Below are positions 31,230 through 39,028 of a DNA stretch of 39,028 bases, in pieces. Under the pieces are notes generated by a model that was not told where the DNA came from, ran no database searches, and saw only the letters and a list, made by a program, of their open reading frames with translations. Source of the DNA: a virus. Every line of letters begins with the position of its first letter. Position 1 is the first letter of the stretch. The stretch covers positions 1 through 39,028 of IMG/VR virus record IMGVR_UViG_3300010430_000200. One strand, 5' to 3'. The position numbers were made by a program, and so were the translations under genes.

Positions 31230-32141
31230 ATGAAAGCAATAGAAGTATTTGAAAGAGCAATGGACCTTATGGACGAAAGAGAAGACAATGGTACATTAGA
31301 TGCTCAAAGTGTTATAAACTATAAAGCTAAAGCTCCGGGTATATTGACTATATATCAAAATGAGTTGCTTAGAGAAGCTGATTATTTTAAGACATATGAG
31401 ATAACTAATAACTATATTAAACCTTTAGACTCACATGAAGCTGAACAAGACCACAACACTGATGATATTATATTTGAATATGAAAATGGCTTTAAAGCTT
31501 ACACATTTGAATGTAATTCTACAGCTACTGTGTACATTGAGGAGTTCGACGGTACATGGCAAATACTAGAACAAATAGATATAAGCATAGATAAAATGAG
31601 TTATCAAAGATTTCACAATAAAGTTACATCTACTAATAAGATGAGGATTAGATTCGCTGGAGATTATTTTTATAAAATCAAAAATTTAGCTGTATATAAA
31701 GAAAATTTCAATAATATTGATAATATACCTAGAGGTGGAGATTTTATCAGATATGAATTACCAACGGATTTTAATTCACAACATGATATTAGTAAAATAC
31801 TTGTTAATGGTTCATTTGTTAAAACTACAGAATATCAATGGTTAGGAAAAAGAACACTATTATTACCTAAAAAGTTTAATGGTACAATGGTTATTGAATA
31901 TAGACCAACACCTCCAAATATAACTGATTTAGAAAATGACGATTTGGTAGTAGATGATGTTACATCAATAACTTGCCTATCTTACGCATTAGCAACAGAG
32001 TTGATGATTGCAGATGAGAATCCTAATGCATCATACTACAATGGTAAGTATGAGGAAGCTAGGGATTTAGCTAGAAGAGACAGAAGATTAGAAGTTACAA
32101 ATAATGAAGATGTCATAAGCACAAGTTTGGACGTGTGGTAA
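31230..32141 (+). CDS. Head-to-tail connector / tail adaptor
   Basis: A 303-residue protein: an N-terminal helical part (MKAIEVFERAMDLMDEREDN), a middle beta domain (FECNSTATVYIEEFDGTWQI), and a C-terminal helix with ATELMIADENPNASYYNGKYEEA typical of adaptor-type proteins (P22 gp4 / T7 gp11 role). It would sit below the portal. The beta domain inside the helical fold is unusual but seen in other Gram-positive podovirus-like phages. The next gene starts two bases later. Confidence 0.72.
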   Translation: MKAIEVFERAMDLMDEREDNGTLDAQSVINYKAKAPGILTIYQNELLREADYFKTYEITNNYIKPLDSHEAEQDHNTDDIIFEYENGFKAYTFECNSTATVYIEEFDGTWQILEQIDISIDKMSYQRFHNKVTSTNKMRIRFAGDYFYKIKNLAVYKENFNNIDNIPRGGDFIRYELPTDFNSQHDISKILVNGSFVKTTEYQWLGKRTLLLPKKFNGTMVIEYRPTPPNITDLENDDLVVDDVTSITCLSYALATELMIADENPNASYYNGKYEEARDLARRDRRLEVTNNEDVISTSLDVW

Positions 32142-32142
32142 G

Positions 32143-33921
32143 ATGGCTACGATACCAAAGAAAAGAAGAAAAGACCCTTTTAAACTAACTAAGTTTGAAG
32201 GACTTTGGTTAGAGGACACTGGGGATACTCAAATCCCTGTAGGTGCCTCTGGTAACATGACAAACTTCTATCCAACTAAGCTTAAAAAATTAAAAAAGAC
32301 GGAGGGTTATAAAAGATTATTTGATTCGATTGGAGCATTTAGAATAAACGCACTATGGAATGGTAACATTCAAGGTGTAAATACTACATTGTTTATATCA
32401 AATAGTAATCTTTATAAACTAGACTTAACAGATAATACTTACGTTAGTGTAGGTTCAGTAACTGATGCAGATGCTACAATATTTGGATTTGAAGATAAAG
32501 CTTATATAATCAATGGTTCTGAATACAAGGTTTATGATGGTAGTACATTACAAGACGTTGTTGACACAGCTTATATACCTTTAACATTTACAGCACAAAC
32601 TCCAAATAGAAGTTCTAGTACTGCACTTGAGAATATAAACTTATTAACTGGGGCAAAAAGAGAAAGATTTATATCAGACGGTACTACTACAATATATCAA
32701 CTTGCAGAAACAAATATAGATAGTGTTGACTTTGTCAGATACTTAATTGGTGGTTCATTACCAGCATGGAATGTTGACTTAGTAAAAGGTCAAATTATAT
32801 TTACATCACCACCTACATCATCACTAATAGATGATATTGAAATAGAATATACTAAAGGTTCTGGTGCTCCTGAGGATGTATATAAAAATAAATATGCAAC
32901 TATATATGGTCAAAGTAATGACACAAGAGTTTTCTTATTCGGTAATGAAGACCAAAAAGATAGTTTAACATATTCAGGACTTGCAGACGGTGTGGCTACA
33001 GCTACATATTTTCCAGCATTAAGTTTTATACAAGTTGGGAGTCAAAATACTCCAGTAATGGATATGGTTGTATCAAATACTAGATTTGTAATATACAAAG
33101 AAGACAGAGCGTATATTGGTTACTATCAATATTCACCAACTGTTGGTACTCCAGAGTTCCCAACAAGTCCACTGGATTATATGGTTACAAAGGCGTATGC
33201 ACAAACTCAAGTTGTGAACAGTGTTCCTTTAAGTATTGGTAATAAAATATTATCATTAGTAGGAACAAACGTTAGAGATGAGCGTAATATTGAACCTATA
33301 AGTGATAGGATACAAAATGATTTAGATAATCTAGATATGAGTAAGGCTGTAACTGTTGACTGGGAATCTAAGCAATGGTACTTAATGGCTATAGATGATA
33401 AAGTTTATATATATGATTATGAAATAGGAACATTTGCTAGATTACACATAGCACATAATGTTACTAAATTCATTGAAATAGATAGAGAATTGTACTTCGG
33501 TACAGATGATGGTATGATTATGAAGTTTGATGAAGATGAATTAACATTCGACGGTGAAGTTATAAACGCTCACTGGGAAATGAATTTTGAAGACTTCGGT
33601 GCATCTTGGGTTAAGAAATCTATAAGAGAACTTTGGATTTCGTTATTCCCTAAAAATAAAAGTAGAATTGATGTCAGTTTAACATTGAGTTCAAACTCAC
33701 CATCTACTATTAGAACTATAAGATATGAAAATCTTGATTTCGAAAATGTTGATTTCTCTGATTTCAGTTTTAGCACAAGTTATAATCCACAACCATTTAG
33801 AGTAAGAATAAAAGGTAAAAAGTTTGCATACATGAAGGTTGAGCTAGATAATAACTATGAAAAAGATGCAACAATATTAGAAATAACACTACCAATAAAT
33901 TACGGTGGTAAAATAAAATAA
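32143..33921 (+). CDS. Tail nozzle / stabilisation-type protein
   Basis: A 592-residue beta-rich protein with repeated Tyr/Asp strands (TLFISNSNLYKLDLTDNTYV, YLMAIDDKVYIYDYEIGTFA, YFGTDDGMIMKFDEDELTFD), consistent with the propeller-like nozzle of short tails (T7 gp12 / P22 gp10 role). The opening FEGLWLEDTGDTQIPVGASG is a typical start for this family. It follows the adaptor by one base. Confidence 0.78.
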   Translation: MATIPKKRRKDPFKLTKFEGLWLEDTGDTQIPVGASGNMTNFYPTKLKKLKKTEGYKRLFDSIGAFRINALWNGNIQGVNTTLFISNSNLYKLDLTDNTYVSVGSVTDADATIFGFEDKAYIINGSEYKVYDGSTLQDVVDTAYIPLTFTAQTPNRSSSTALENINLLTGAKRERFISDGTTTIYQLAETNIDSVDFVRYLIGGSLPAWNVDLVKGQIIFTSPPTSSLIDDIEIEYTKGSGAPEDVYKNKYATIYGQSNDTRVFLFGNEDQKDSLTYSGLADGVATATYFPALSFIQVGSQNTPVMDMVVSNTRFVIYKEDRAYIGYYQYSPTVGTPEFPTSPLDYMVTKAYAQTQVVNSVPLSIGNKILSLVGTNVRDERNIEPISDRIQNDLDNLDMSKAVTVDWESKQWYLMAIDDKVYIYDYEIGTFARLHIAHNVTKFIEIDRELYFGTDDGMIMKFDEDELTFDGEVINAHWEMNFEDFGASWVKKSIRELWISLFPKNKSRIDVSLTLSSNSPSTIRTIRYENLDFENVDFSDFSFSTSYNPQPFRVRIKGKKFAYMKVELDNNYEKDATILEITLPINYGGKIK

Positions 33922-33934
33922 AGGAGATGATAAT

Positions 33935-35542
33935 ATGGCATTAAATAAATACACTGGTGGTAAAGGTAAAGTTCAAGCTTTATCAGACAAACCTAATGAA
34001 AATGAAGGTTTATCAGCATCAGAACTAAAACAAGTATTTGATGAAACTCCAGATGGTTTAGTTGATTTTTTAAATGATGACTTGACTGAGAATGTATACG
34101 ATAAAACAGAAGTTGATGATATTGCTGATAATTTTGTTTTAGGTGCAATTCCAGACACATCATTAACTAAAGATAAACTAGTAACAACTTTACAAAAAGA
34201 CATTGAGCTTGGTAGAGATGTTATGGTTGACACATCTGTGGTAGCCAATACTATCACAATAGTAACTGGTGGTTCAGGAATCACTGGACTTAAAGGTTCT
34301 GTAAAAGTTGCTAATACTAATACTGGACCAGTTACAATAAATATTGATGGTACAGACTACGATTTAAAGAAAAATATAACAGAAGACTTAGAAGCTGGGG
34401 ATGCTGGTATAGGAGAGGTTATAAACTTTGCGTATGATGGAACCAATGTTCAACTATTAAAAGCTTTTGTTAAAGCATCAATAGTGGATAGATTTCATAA
34501 AACAACTTCTGCTCCAGACGTCGACCATAGAGCATATACAATAAATACTGGTCAAGGAGTAAGTTTAATTGATGGTATGGTTGTATATATGGAGGCGGAT
34601 GAGGATTCTGTTAAAGGAGATGTCACATCTGATATAAATGATTTAACAGCCACTGGTAATAAAATAGTACATGGTTACAATAATAGTTATGGTGCATTTT
34701 ATGGTGATTCTGGTAATAAGGTATATTATACAGATTACTCAAGTAATAAAATATATCAAAGGACTCTTTCAACACCGTATGATATTGATACGGCAGGTGC
34801 TGAAACAAGCTTCGATATGTCTGGTACAGCTAGTACTCCAATGGGAGGTCATTGGCGTTCAGATGGTTTATTCTACTATATATTTAATAATGGTGATGAC
34901 AAAGTCAGAACATATAGTGTATCATCAGCATGGGATGTAACTACATCAACATATGAGGGAGTGTCTACAACAACATTTTCTTCAACTGCTGGTATGGCAT
35001 TAGAACCAGTTCCTATTGGTACTGGATCAGCTAAGGCTATATTTAGTAGAAGTGATGTTGCTGGTCGTATTGCAGAGTATACAGTAAGTTATGTTGATGG
35101 TGTATTAACATCAGGTTCATTTCAAACTAGTGTTGACGTTTCAGGAATATCTGGAACACTAAGGGGTGTACGATTCAATAGTGATGGCTCATTATTATAT
35201 GGTATAAACACTAGTCAAAACTTATATGAAATAACATTACCTACACCATATAATGCAGATTCAGCGACTCTAAATAAAACTAAGAATATAGGTATTGCAG
35301 GATATGATGTTGACTTTAATCCAGCATTGAATACATTCATAGTGGCTACAGGAATTGGTGAATTACTTGAATATATTAATGTTGAAACATATACTGAACC
35401 ACCATATGGAACATTAAATATTGATAGCACAGGAGATAAGAGCTTTACACAGACTATAGAAAAAGATAAAAATTATATGTTAAAGTATGATTTAACACAA
35501 GATAAATTCTTGGTTGTTTCTGATTACGGAATAGTATCTTAA
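33935..35542 (+). CDS. Tail fibre / receptor-binding protein with propeller-like domain
   Basis: A 535-residue protein. Residues 1-60 look like a virion-attachment domain (ALNKYTGGKGKVQALSDKPN). The middle is beta-rich (GTDYDLKKNITEDLEAGDAG). The C-terminal half has at least four propeller-like blades: YSSNKIYQRTLSTPYDIDTA, SDGLFYYIFNNGDDKVRTYS, SDGSLLYGINTSQNLYEITL, NTFIVATGIGELLEYINVET. It would contact the host surface. It is followed by a promoter-terminator pair. AAGGAGATG precedes the start. Confidence 0.75.
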   Translation: MALNKYTGGKGKVQALSDKPNENEGLSASELKQVFDETPDGLVDFLNDDLTENVYDKTEVDDIADNFVLGAIPDTSLTKDKLVTTLQKDIELGRDVMVDTSVVANTITIVTGGSGITGLKGSVKVANTNTGPVTINIDGTDYDLKKNITEDLEAGDAGIGEVINFAYDGTNVQLLKAFVKASIVDRFHKTTSAPDVDHRAYTINTGQGVSLIDGMVVYMEADEDSVKGDVTSDINDLTATGNKIVHGYNNSYGAFYGDSGNKVYYTDYSSNKIYQRTLSTPYDIDTAGAETSFDMSGTASTPMGGHWRSDGLFYYIFNNGDDKVRTYSVSSAWDVTTSTYEGVSTTTFSSTAGMALEPVPIGTGSAKAIFSRSDVAGRIAEYTVSYVDGVLTSGSFQTSVDVSGISGTLRGVRFNSDGSLLYGINTSQNLYEITLPTPYNADSATLNKTKNIGIAGYDVDFNPALNTFIVATGIGELLEYINVETYTEPPYGTLNIDSTGDKSFTQTIEKDKNYMLKYDLTQDKFLVVSDYGIVS

Positions 35543-35545
35543 TTA

Positions 35546-35574
35546 TTGCAATATTCTGAATAATATGGTATAAT
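35546..35574 (+). promoter_or_regulatory. Late promoter with TTCTGAATA box
   Basis: TTGCAA (35546-35551), spacer TATTCTGAATAATATGG (17), TATAAT (35569-35574). The box is the reverse-orientation form of that in the other late promoters. Confidence 0.8.
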
Positions 35575-35585
35575 AAAGATAACAA

Positions 35586-35623
35586 AAGTGAATAGGGGCA
35601 CGTCTTCTGTTCACTTATTTTTT
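35586..35623 (+). terminator. Terminator immediately after a promoter
   Basis: AAGTGAA (35586-35592) pairs with TTCACTT (35610-35616) and ATTTTTT follows. It lies only 12 bases beyond the -10 of the preceding promoter. It could end fibre-gene transcripts and also stop new transcripts after about 40 nt unless read through. Confidence 0.65.
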
Positions 35624-35640
35624 AAAAAGTAGGTGAAAAT

Positions 35641-35874
35641 ATGGATGAGAAAAACGGAGGATTTATAAGTATTAAAGACCATCGTGAGATAATTAAATCG
35701 CTACTAACTGTTGGAGCATTAATAATCGGAGCATGGGCAGTAACAACAATATATGCTTTTAGGACTATAGGAAACATGACGGACTTATATTTTACAACAG
35801 ACTATGAATATGGTACTGAAATCACTAACACAAATACAAATACGAATAGTAACGACGAGATAAGGGAGGAATAA
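35641..35874 (+). CDS. Small membrane protein
   Basis: 77 residues: a charged N-terminus, transmembrane helix SLLTVGALIIGAWAVTTIYA, then an acidic, Asn/Thr-rich tail (NTNTNTNSNDE). It may belong to the lysis group that follows. AGTAGGTGA precedes the start. Confidence 0.65.
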   Translation: MDEKNGGFISIKDHREIIKSLLTVGALIIGAWAVTTIYAFRTIGNMTDLYFTTDYEYGTEITNTNTNTNSNDEIREE

Positions 35875-35877
35875 TAG

Positions 35878-35976
35878 ATGCCTAAACCAAGAAAACCTAT
35901 AAAACCTTTAAAGAAAGGCAAAGGGGCTAAGCCTAAGAAAACACCAAAGGTTACTAAACGTAGAAAAGCGAGGTAA
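35878..35976 (+). CDS. Highly basic 32-residue peptide
   Basis: Half of its residues are Lys or Arg, with Pro spaced through it (PKPRKPIKPLKKGKGAKPKK). Strong AGGAGGAA upstream. It resembles short nucleic-acid-binding or condensing peptides found near virion genes of some phages; it may be packaged or bind RNA. Function unknown. Confidence 0.6.
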   Translation: MPKPRKPIKPLKKGKGAKPKKTPKVTKRRKAR

Positions 35977-35979
35977 CAT

Positions 35980-36237
35980 ATGGATAAAATATTAGAAGCG
36001 ATGCCACCACAATATATGATATTAGGAATGATATTCATGTCAATAGCTGTAACCATAGCTGGAACTATATATTTGATTTTAAAATTTCAAAAAGATAAAC
36101 CAGATGTATATAAGGCGGATGACGATGGCAAGTTATATAAAGTGGATGGAATGAAAGACTTAGAAGATAAAGTGAAAGATATTGATGATAACGTAAAAGA
36201 GATTTTATTGAGGATGAAAATAGATAAGGAGGGTTAA
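35980..36237 (+). CDS. Membrane protein with coiled-coil tail
   Basis: 85 residues: transmembrane helix YMILGMIFMSIAVTIAGTIY, then a charged tail ending in a coiled coil (LEDKVKDIDDNVKEILLRM). One-helix proteins of this type lie beside lysins and may act as holin accessory or antiholin. AGGTAACAT upstream. Role inferred from context. Confidence 0.6.
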   Translation: MDKILEAMPPQYMILGMIFMSIAVTIAGTIYLILKFQKDKPDVYKADDDGKLYKVDGMKDLEDKVKDIDDNVKEILLRMKIDKEG

Positions 36238-36238
36238 T

Positions 36239-37513
36239 ATGAACAAGAATAAGAAAGAATTTGAATTATCTAATATACAACCGTATATAGACGCTGGGAT
36301 AACTGGTAAAGGTTGGAAATTCACAACATTAGAATCTTTAGGAAAATCACACGGTCATGCTGAAATGACTATAGCAGTATATAAGACAGGATTACCTGAT
36401 GCTGAGTTTATAGAATGTCCTATTAAAACAGCTTGGTCTGACGATAACATAGATGATGTTGTTGATTGGGCTATAGAGAATGGAATAAGAACTATACTAA
36501 TATCTTTATTAAGTAGTTTAACCGGCGAGGAGATTGAAAAATATAACAATGCTATTAAAAGAGGACAAGAGCACGGTGTATTTTTTGCTAACTCTATAGG
36601 TAATGATAGTAAAGATATGACTGGTAAAAATAATTTAGCAACTGTATCTAATAATACTATAATCTCAGCAATTTACTTTCATGATGGATTAAATAAAATC
36701 ATGAGAGCAGGGTATTCAAATTATGGTGAACCTGTTGATTATGCAGAATTTTCTAACATATGGCTAGAATCATTAAATAAATATGGCACAGGAACAAGTG
36801 CATCTAGCCCATTCTTTAATATGAAACGAGATATGATAAGAATATATGTAGAAAAAATAACAAACAAGAAGGCTGATTATAATATGATTATGGAAATAGT
36901 CAATGAACACATTATTGATTTAGGAGAAATAGGTGAAGATTATTATTACGGTAAAGGGTTATTAAAACTACCGAACTTAGATTACTATATACAATTAGAA
37001 GAGGAGGATGAGGAAATGATTAGAAAATTAGAAGAGCTACACCCGAAAGTAAGAATCATGACAGAAGAATTATTATACTTATGTGAGAAAGAAGGTCTAG
37101 ACATAATGATAAATGAGACATACAGAACTCAAGAAAGACAAAATGAGTTATATGCTCAGGGTAGAACAGCACCCGGTAATATTATCACTTGGACTAAACA
37201 TTCAAAACATACTGAGAGAAGAGCTGTTGACTTTATACCTGTAGATGAGGACGGTAATCCAGATTGGAATGACCATGACACATTTGATAAGGTTCGTAAA
37301 ATAGCTACAGACTTAGGATTTACAATATTGGGTGACTTTGATAAAGCACATATTCAATATGATGGTGATATAACAATGAGTGATTGGGATATCGAGAGAA
37401 GCGAAGCTAGATTATACTATATGATAAAAGGTATGACTGACGGTAGCAATCCAACAGGACCATTAACTAGAGAACAATATTGGGTAATGAAGAGAAGAGA
37501 GGAGAATGATTAA
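36239..37513 (+). CDS. Subtilase-like / M15 peptidase fusion (lysin candidate)
   Basis: A 424-residue two-domain protein. Residues 1-255 resemble a subtilisin-type S8 domain: TTLESL (29-34) takes the place of the catalytic Asp strand (usual VLDSG), SHGHAEMT (37-44) the His motif, ANSIGN (117-122) the oxyanion Asn region, and GTSASSP (185-191, Ser187) the Ser motif. Residues 265-400 are a VanY/L-Ala-D-Glu-type M15 peptidase: TYRTQERQNELYAQGR (295-310), SKHTERRAVD (323-332, zinc ligands His325 and Asp332) and AHIQY (371-375, His372). The M15 part should cut peptidoglycan stem peptides and is the likely lytic domain. The Asp-to-Glu change leaves it open whether the protease part is active. AAGGAGGG precedes the start. 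Confidence 0.8.
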   Translation: MNKNKKEFELSNIQPYIDAGITGKGWKFTTLESLGKSHGHAEMTIAVYKTGLPDAEFIECPIKTAWSDDNIDDVVDWAIENGIRTILISLLSSLTGEEIEKYNNAIKRGQEHGVFFANSIGNDSKDMTGKNNLATVSNNTIISAIYFHDGLNKIMRAGYSNYGEPVDYAEFSNIWLESLNKYGTGTSASSPFFNMKRDMIRIYVEKITNKKADYNMIMEIVNEHIIDLGEIGEDYYYGKGLLKLPNLDYYIQLEEEDEEMIRKLEELHPKVRIMTEELLYLCEKEGLDIMINETYRTQERQNELYAQGRTAPGNIITWTKHSKHTERRAVDFIPVDEDGNPDWNDHDTFDKVRKIATDLGFTILGDFDKAHIQYDGDITMSDWDIERSEARLYYMIKGMTDGSNPTGPLTREQYWVMKRREEND

Positions 37514-37514
37514 T

Positions 37515-37739
37515 ATGAAGAAGGATTTAACAGCAATGGGTAAAGCACTAGTTTTGTTTTTGACTAATACAGCTAAACTTATTAAAATAGATAGTATAGT
37601 AACATTAGCTACAACAGGAGTAGTTGCTTATATGGCACTTACTGGTACTTTAGAAGGACCAAGTGCTACAGCATTTCTACCAATATATATGATTATAATC
37701 AAAAGTTATTTTGATAAAAAAGCGAATAAGGAGGGTTAA
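37515..37739 (+). CDS. Holin candidate
   Basis: A 74-residue protein with two hydrophobic helices (IVTLATTGVVAYMALTG and TAFLPIYMIIIKSYF) and a short basic tail (DKKANKEG), typical of small class II-like phage holins. It directly follows the lysin candidate. The ATG at 37515 is set by AGAGGAG with 9 bases spacing. Identification rests on topology and position. Confidence 0.65.
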   Translation: MKKDLTAMGKALVLFLTNTAKLIKIDSIVTLATTGVVAYMALTGTLEGPSATAFLPIYMIIIKSYFDKKANKEG

Positions 37740-37741
37740 TT

Positions 37742-38821
37742 ATGCCATCACACAATGAAGAAGAAAGAAAAAAAAGAAGACAAGAAGGTACACTTAGATT
37801 TACTGGTGACCCGGGTAAAGTAGGCACTGCATTTGATGCGGAAGGTGGAACTACTGACACTGGTGCAACATCAGCAAGTAGACGAGTACAACGTCAATCT
37901 GAAATAGATAGAGTTAGGAGAAATAGAGCTTTAACAGAATTAGAACAAGCTAGAACATCTGCACTCAGTGGACTTGAACAAAGAGAAAGACAGCTAGCAC
38001 CAACATTCCAAGCTGAGAGAGCTGGATTAAGCGGAGCAAGTCAAGTTAGAGCTAGAAATTTAGCAGAGTATTTGGCTAATAGAGGTGTCACTAGAAGTGG
38101 AGCAACGCTACAAGGAGCATTAGCTAGAACAGGGCAACTTGGTACACAATTAGCTGGTTCACAACAAAGAGAAACTCAAGCTAGACAAGATATAGCACAA
38201 GAAAGAGCTGATATAGGTAGAGAATTTGGTTTAAGAAGATTAGGAGCTTTCTCTAAATTAGAAGAGCAAGAATTACTTGGTCAACAACAATTAGAGAGGG
38301 ATTTAACATCTCTTGCTGATAGAGAAAGAGCTATCGCTAGACAAACTAAAGCTGATGAATTTGAAGATATCCAAAGAGAAGTTGCTTTATCTGCTGGAGA
38401 TTATGCACAAGCAATGCAAGATTATTTGGCTGAGGGTGGAAGCCCATCTGACCCAAGATATAGAGCTTTACAGACTGCTAGAGCTGAGAAAATACGAGAA
38501 CAGGAACTTAGAGAAGTTCAAGCTACAACTACTGAATTACAGCAAGAAAAACTTAGAGTTGATATTGATAAAATAGAGGCTAGTGTAGCAGACCCTGAAC
38601 CTAGTACAGATAGAAGAATAAAAGACTTAGCGGAAGATATATTACTTAAAAATTCTGGACCAAATGTGATAGTTAAAATGGAACCAGAAGAAGCTCTAAG
38701 ACAAGCTACAATACTTATAAAAGGTGAAGCACCAGCGGTTGTAACTCAACCCGGACAATTAACTCCATCTGGTAGAGAAACCTTTAGAAATCTATTAGGA
38801 GATTATGATTTCCTAAAATAA
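37742..38821 (+). CDS. Internal virion protein, helical
   Basis: A 359-residue protein, nearly all Ala/Gln/Arg/Glu helices (RALTELEQARTSALSGLEQR, AQAMQDYLAEGG). NRGVTRSGATLQGALAR in the middle is a common element of podovirus internal or ejected proteins. The N-terminus is basic and disordered (NEEERKKRRQEG). It is followed by another, larger internal protein gene, a typical late end. Function is by analogy with T7 gp14/P22 gp7 slots. Confidence 0.72.
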   Translation: MPSHNEEERKKRRQEGTLRFTGDPGKVGTAFDAEGGTTDTGATSASRRVQRQSEIDRVRRNRALTELEQARTSALSGLEQRERQLAPTFQAERAGLSGASQVRARNLAEYLANRGVTRSGATLQGALARTGQLGTQLAGSQQRETQARQDIAQERADIGREFGLRRLGAFSKLEEQELLGQQQLERDLTSLADRERAIARQTKADEFEDIQREVALSAGDYAQAMQDYLAEGGSPSDPRYRALQTARAEKIREQELREVQATTTELQQEKLRVDIDKIEASVADPEPSTDRRIKDLAEDILLKNSGPNVIVKMEPEEALRQATILIKGEAPAVVTQPGQLTPSGRETFRNLLGDYDFLK

Positions 38822-38836
38822 AGGAGGTGTTATAAA

Positions 38837-39028
38837 ATGGGTATAAGAGAAGGAGAATTAATAAGCAAAGGCATAGAGGCTGGAGAATTTAAGTTTGATG
38901 ACCTTAATCCACAAGGACAAAAGGATGTTCTTGATTATGGTGAGGAGCAAGGTTTCTTAACAAAACAACAAAGAAGTAAAGCAAATAAGGAACTCAAATT
39001 ACCTACTGTTGGTGCTACAGTTGGGGCG
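38837..39028 (+). CDS. Large internal virion / ejection-type protein, 5' part (continues at base 1)
   Basis: The ATG at 38837 follows a strong AAAGGAGGTG. The first 23 codons precede the terminal overlap; reading on through 38906 (equal to base 1) gives the 1,143-residue protein described at 1-3363. This is a whole gene split by the assembly, not a truncated one. Confidence 0.9.
   Translation, partial: MGIREGELISKGIEAGEFKFDDLNPQGQKDVLDYGEEQGFLTKQQRSKANKELKLPTVGATVGA
38906..39028. repeat. Terminal direct repeat, right copy (circular overlap)
   Basis: Identical to bases 1-123. See that entry. Confidence 0.95.

Noticed and set aside
33935-35542. Diversity-generating retroelement acting on the fibre gene
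   Set aside because: No reverse transcriptase gene and no template/variable repeat pair was seen.
1-39028. Integrase, excisionase or attachment site
   Set aside because: No tyrosine or serine recombinase motif was seen in any reading frame examined; the short repeats found are explained by promoters or the origin region.

Overview
The window is one complete, circularly closed genome of a short-tailed (podovirus-type) tailed phage. Bases 1-123 are identical to 38906-39028, and one long gene runs through that join, so the unique length is 38,905 bp and the ends are an assembly overlap at an arbitrary point. The sequence is AT-rich. Nearly every gene has a strong AGGAGG-type ribosome binding site, and promoters are close to TTGACA-17-TATAAT. 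That suggests a low-GC host such as a Bacillota or Fusobacteria member. No integrase or recognisable lysogeny module was found, so a lytic or non-integrating lifestyle is likely but not proven.

Layout. (1) Leftward early block, minus strand, 3471-21877. The outer, first-transcribed half (about 15.3-21.9 kb) is a string of small unknown proteins, many from two repeatedly duplicated families, plus a membrane-anchored glucosaminidase-like protein. The inner half (3.5-15.3 kb) holds an RNA ligase, an HTH-linked metallophosphoesterase, an SH3/DUF5664 nucleotide hydrolase-like fusion, an Fe-S PD-(D/E)XK nuclease, a Sak4-like RecA-fold ATPase, an SSB-like protein, a VRR-NUC nuclease, an SNF2-type helicase, a PrimPol-SF3 primase/helicase and a family B DNA polymerase. 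(2) Control region, about 21878-23102. It has no convincing protein gene. It holds an AT-rich core framed by CGTAAAA/TTTTACG repeats and inward-facing promoter-like elements (candidate origin), the main leftward promoter, and a promoter-hairpin-terminator cassette that may make a small RNA. (3) Rightward block, plus strand, from 23103 through the join to 3363: two small genes, tRNA-Trp, an initiator-like tRNA-Met and tRNA-Pro, then terminase small subunit, zinc-ribbon protein, terminase large subunit, portal, scaffold, capsid, connector, tail nozzle, fibre with a propeller-like C-terminus, small membrane proteins, a subtilase-like/M15 peptidase fusion lysin, a holin candidate and two large internal virion proteins. 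The two blocks converge on back-to-back terminators at 3364-3484.

The most interesting signals are mostly non-coding. (a) Four of five rightward promoters carry a TATTC(A/T)GAATA-type palindrome inside an exactly 17-nt spacer, and the leftward promoters do not. (b) Two hairpins with the same AGACCA loop form the leader of the scaffold gene. (c) Three reduced tRNA-like structures, each with a T-arm and an acceptor-like stem, lie just upstream of ribosome binding sites in both blocks and may act as RNA-processing punctuation. (d) The candidate origin has its own repeat architecture. Among proteins, the subtilase-like/M15 fusion with an apparent Asp-to-Glu change and the expanded small-protein families stand out.
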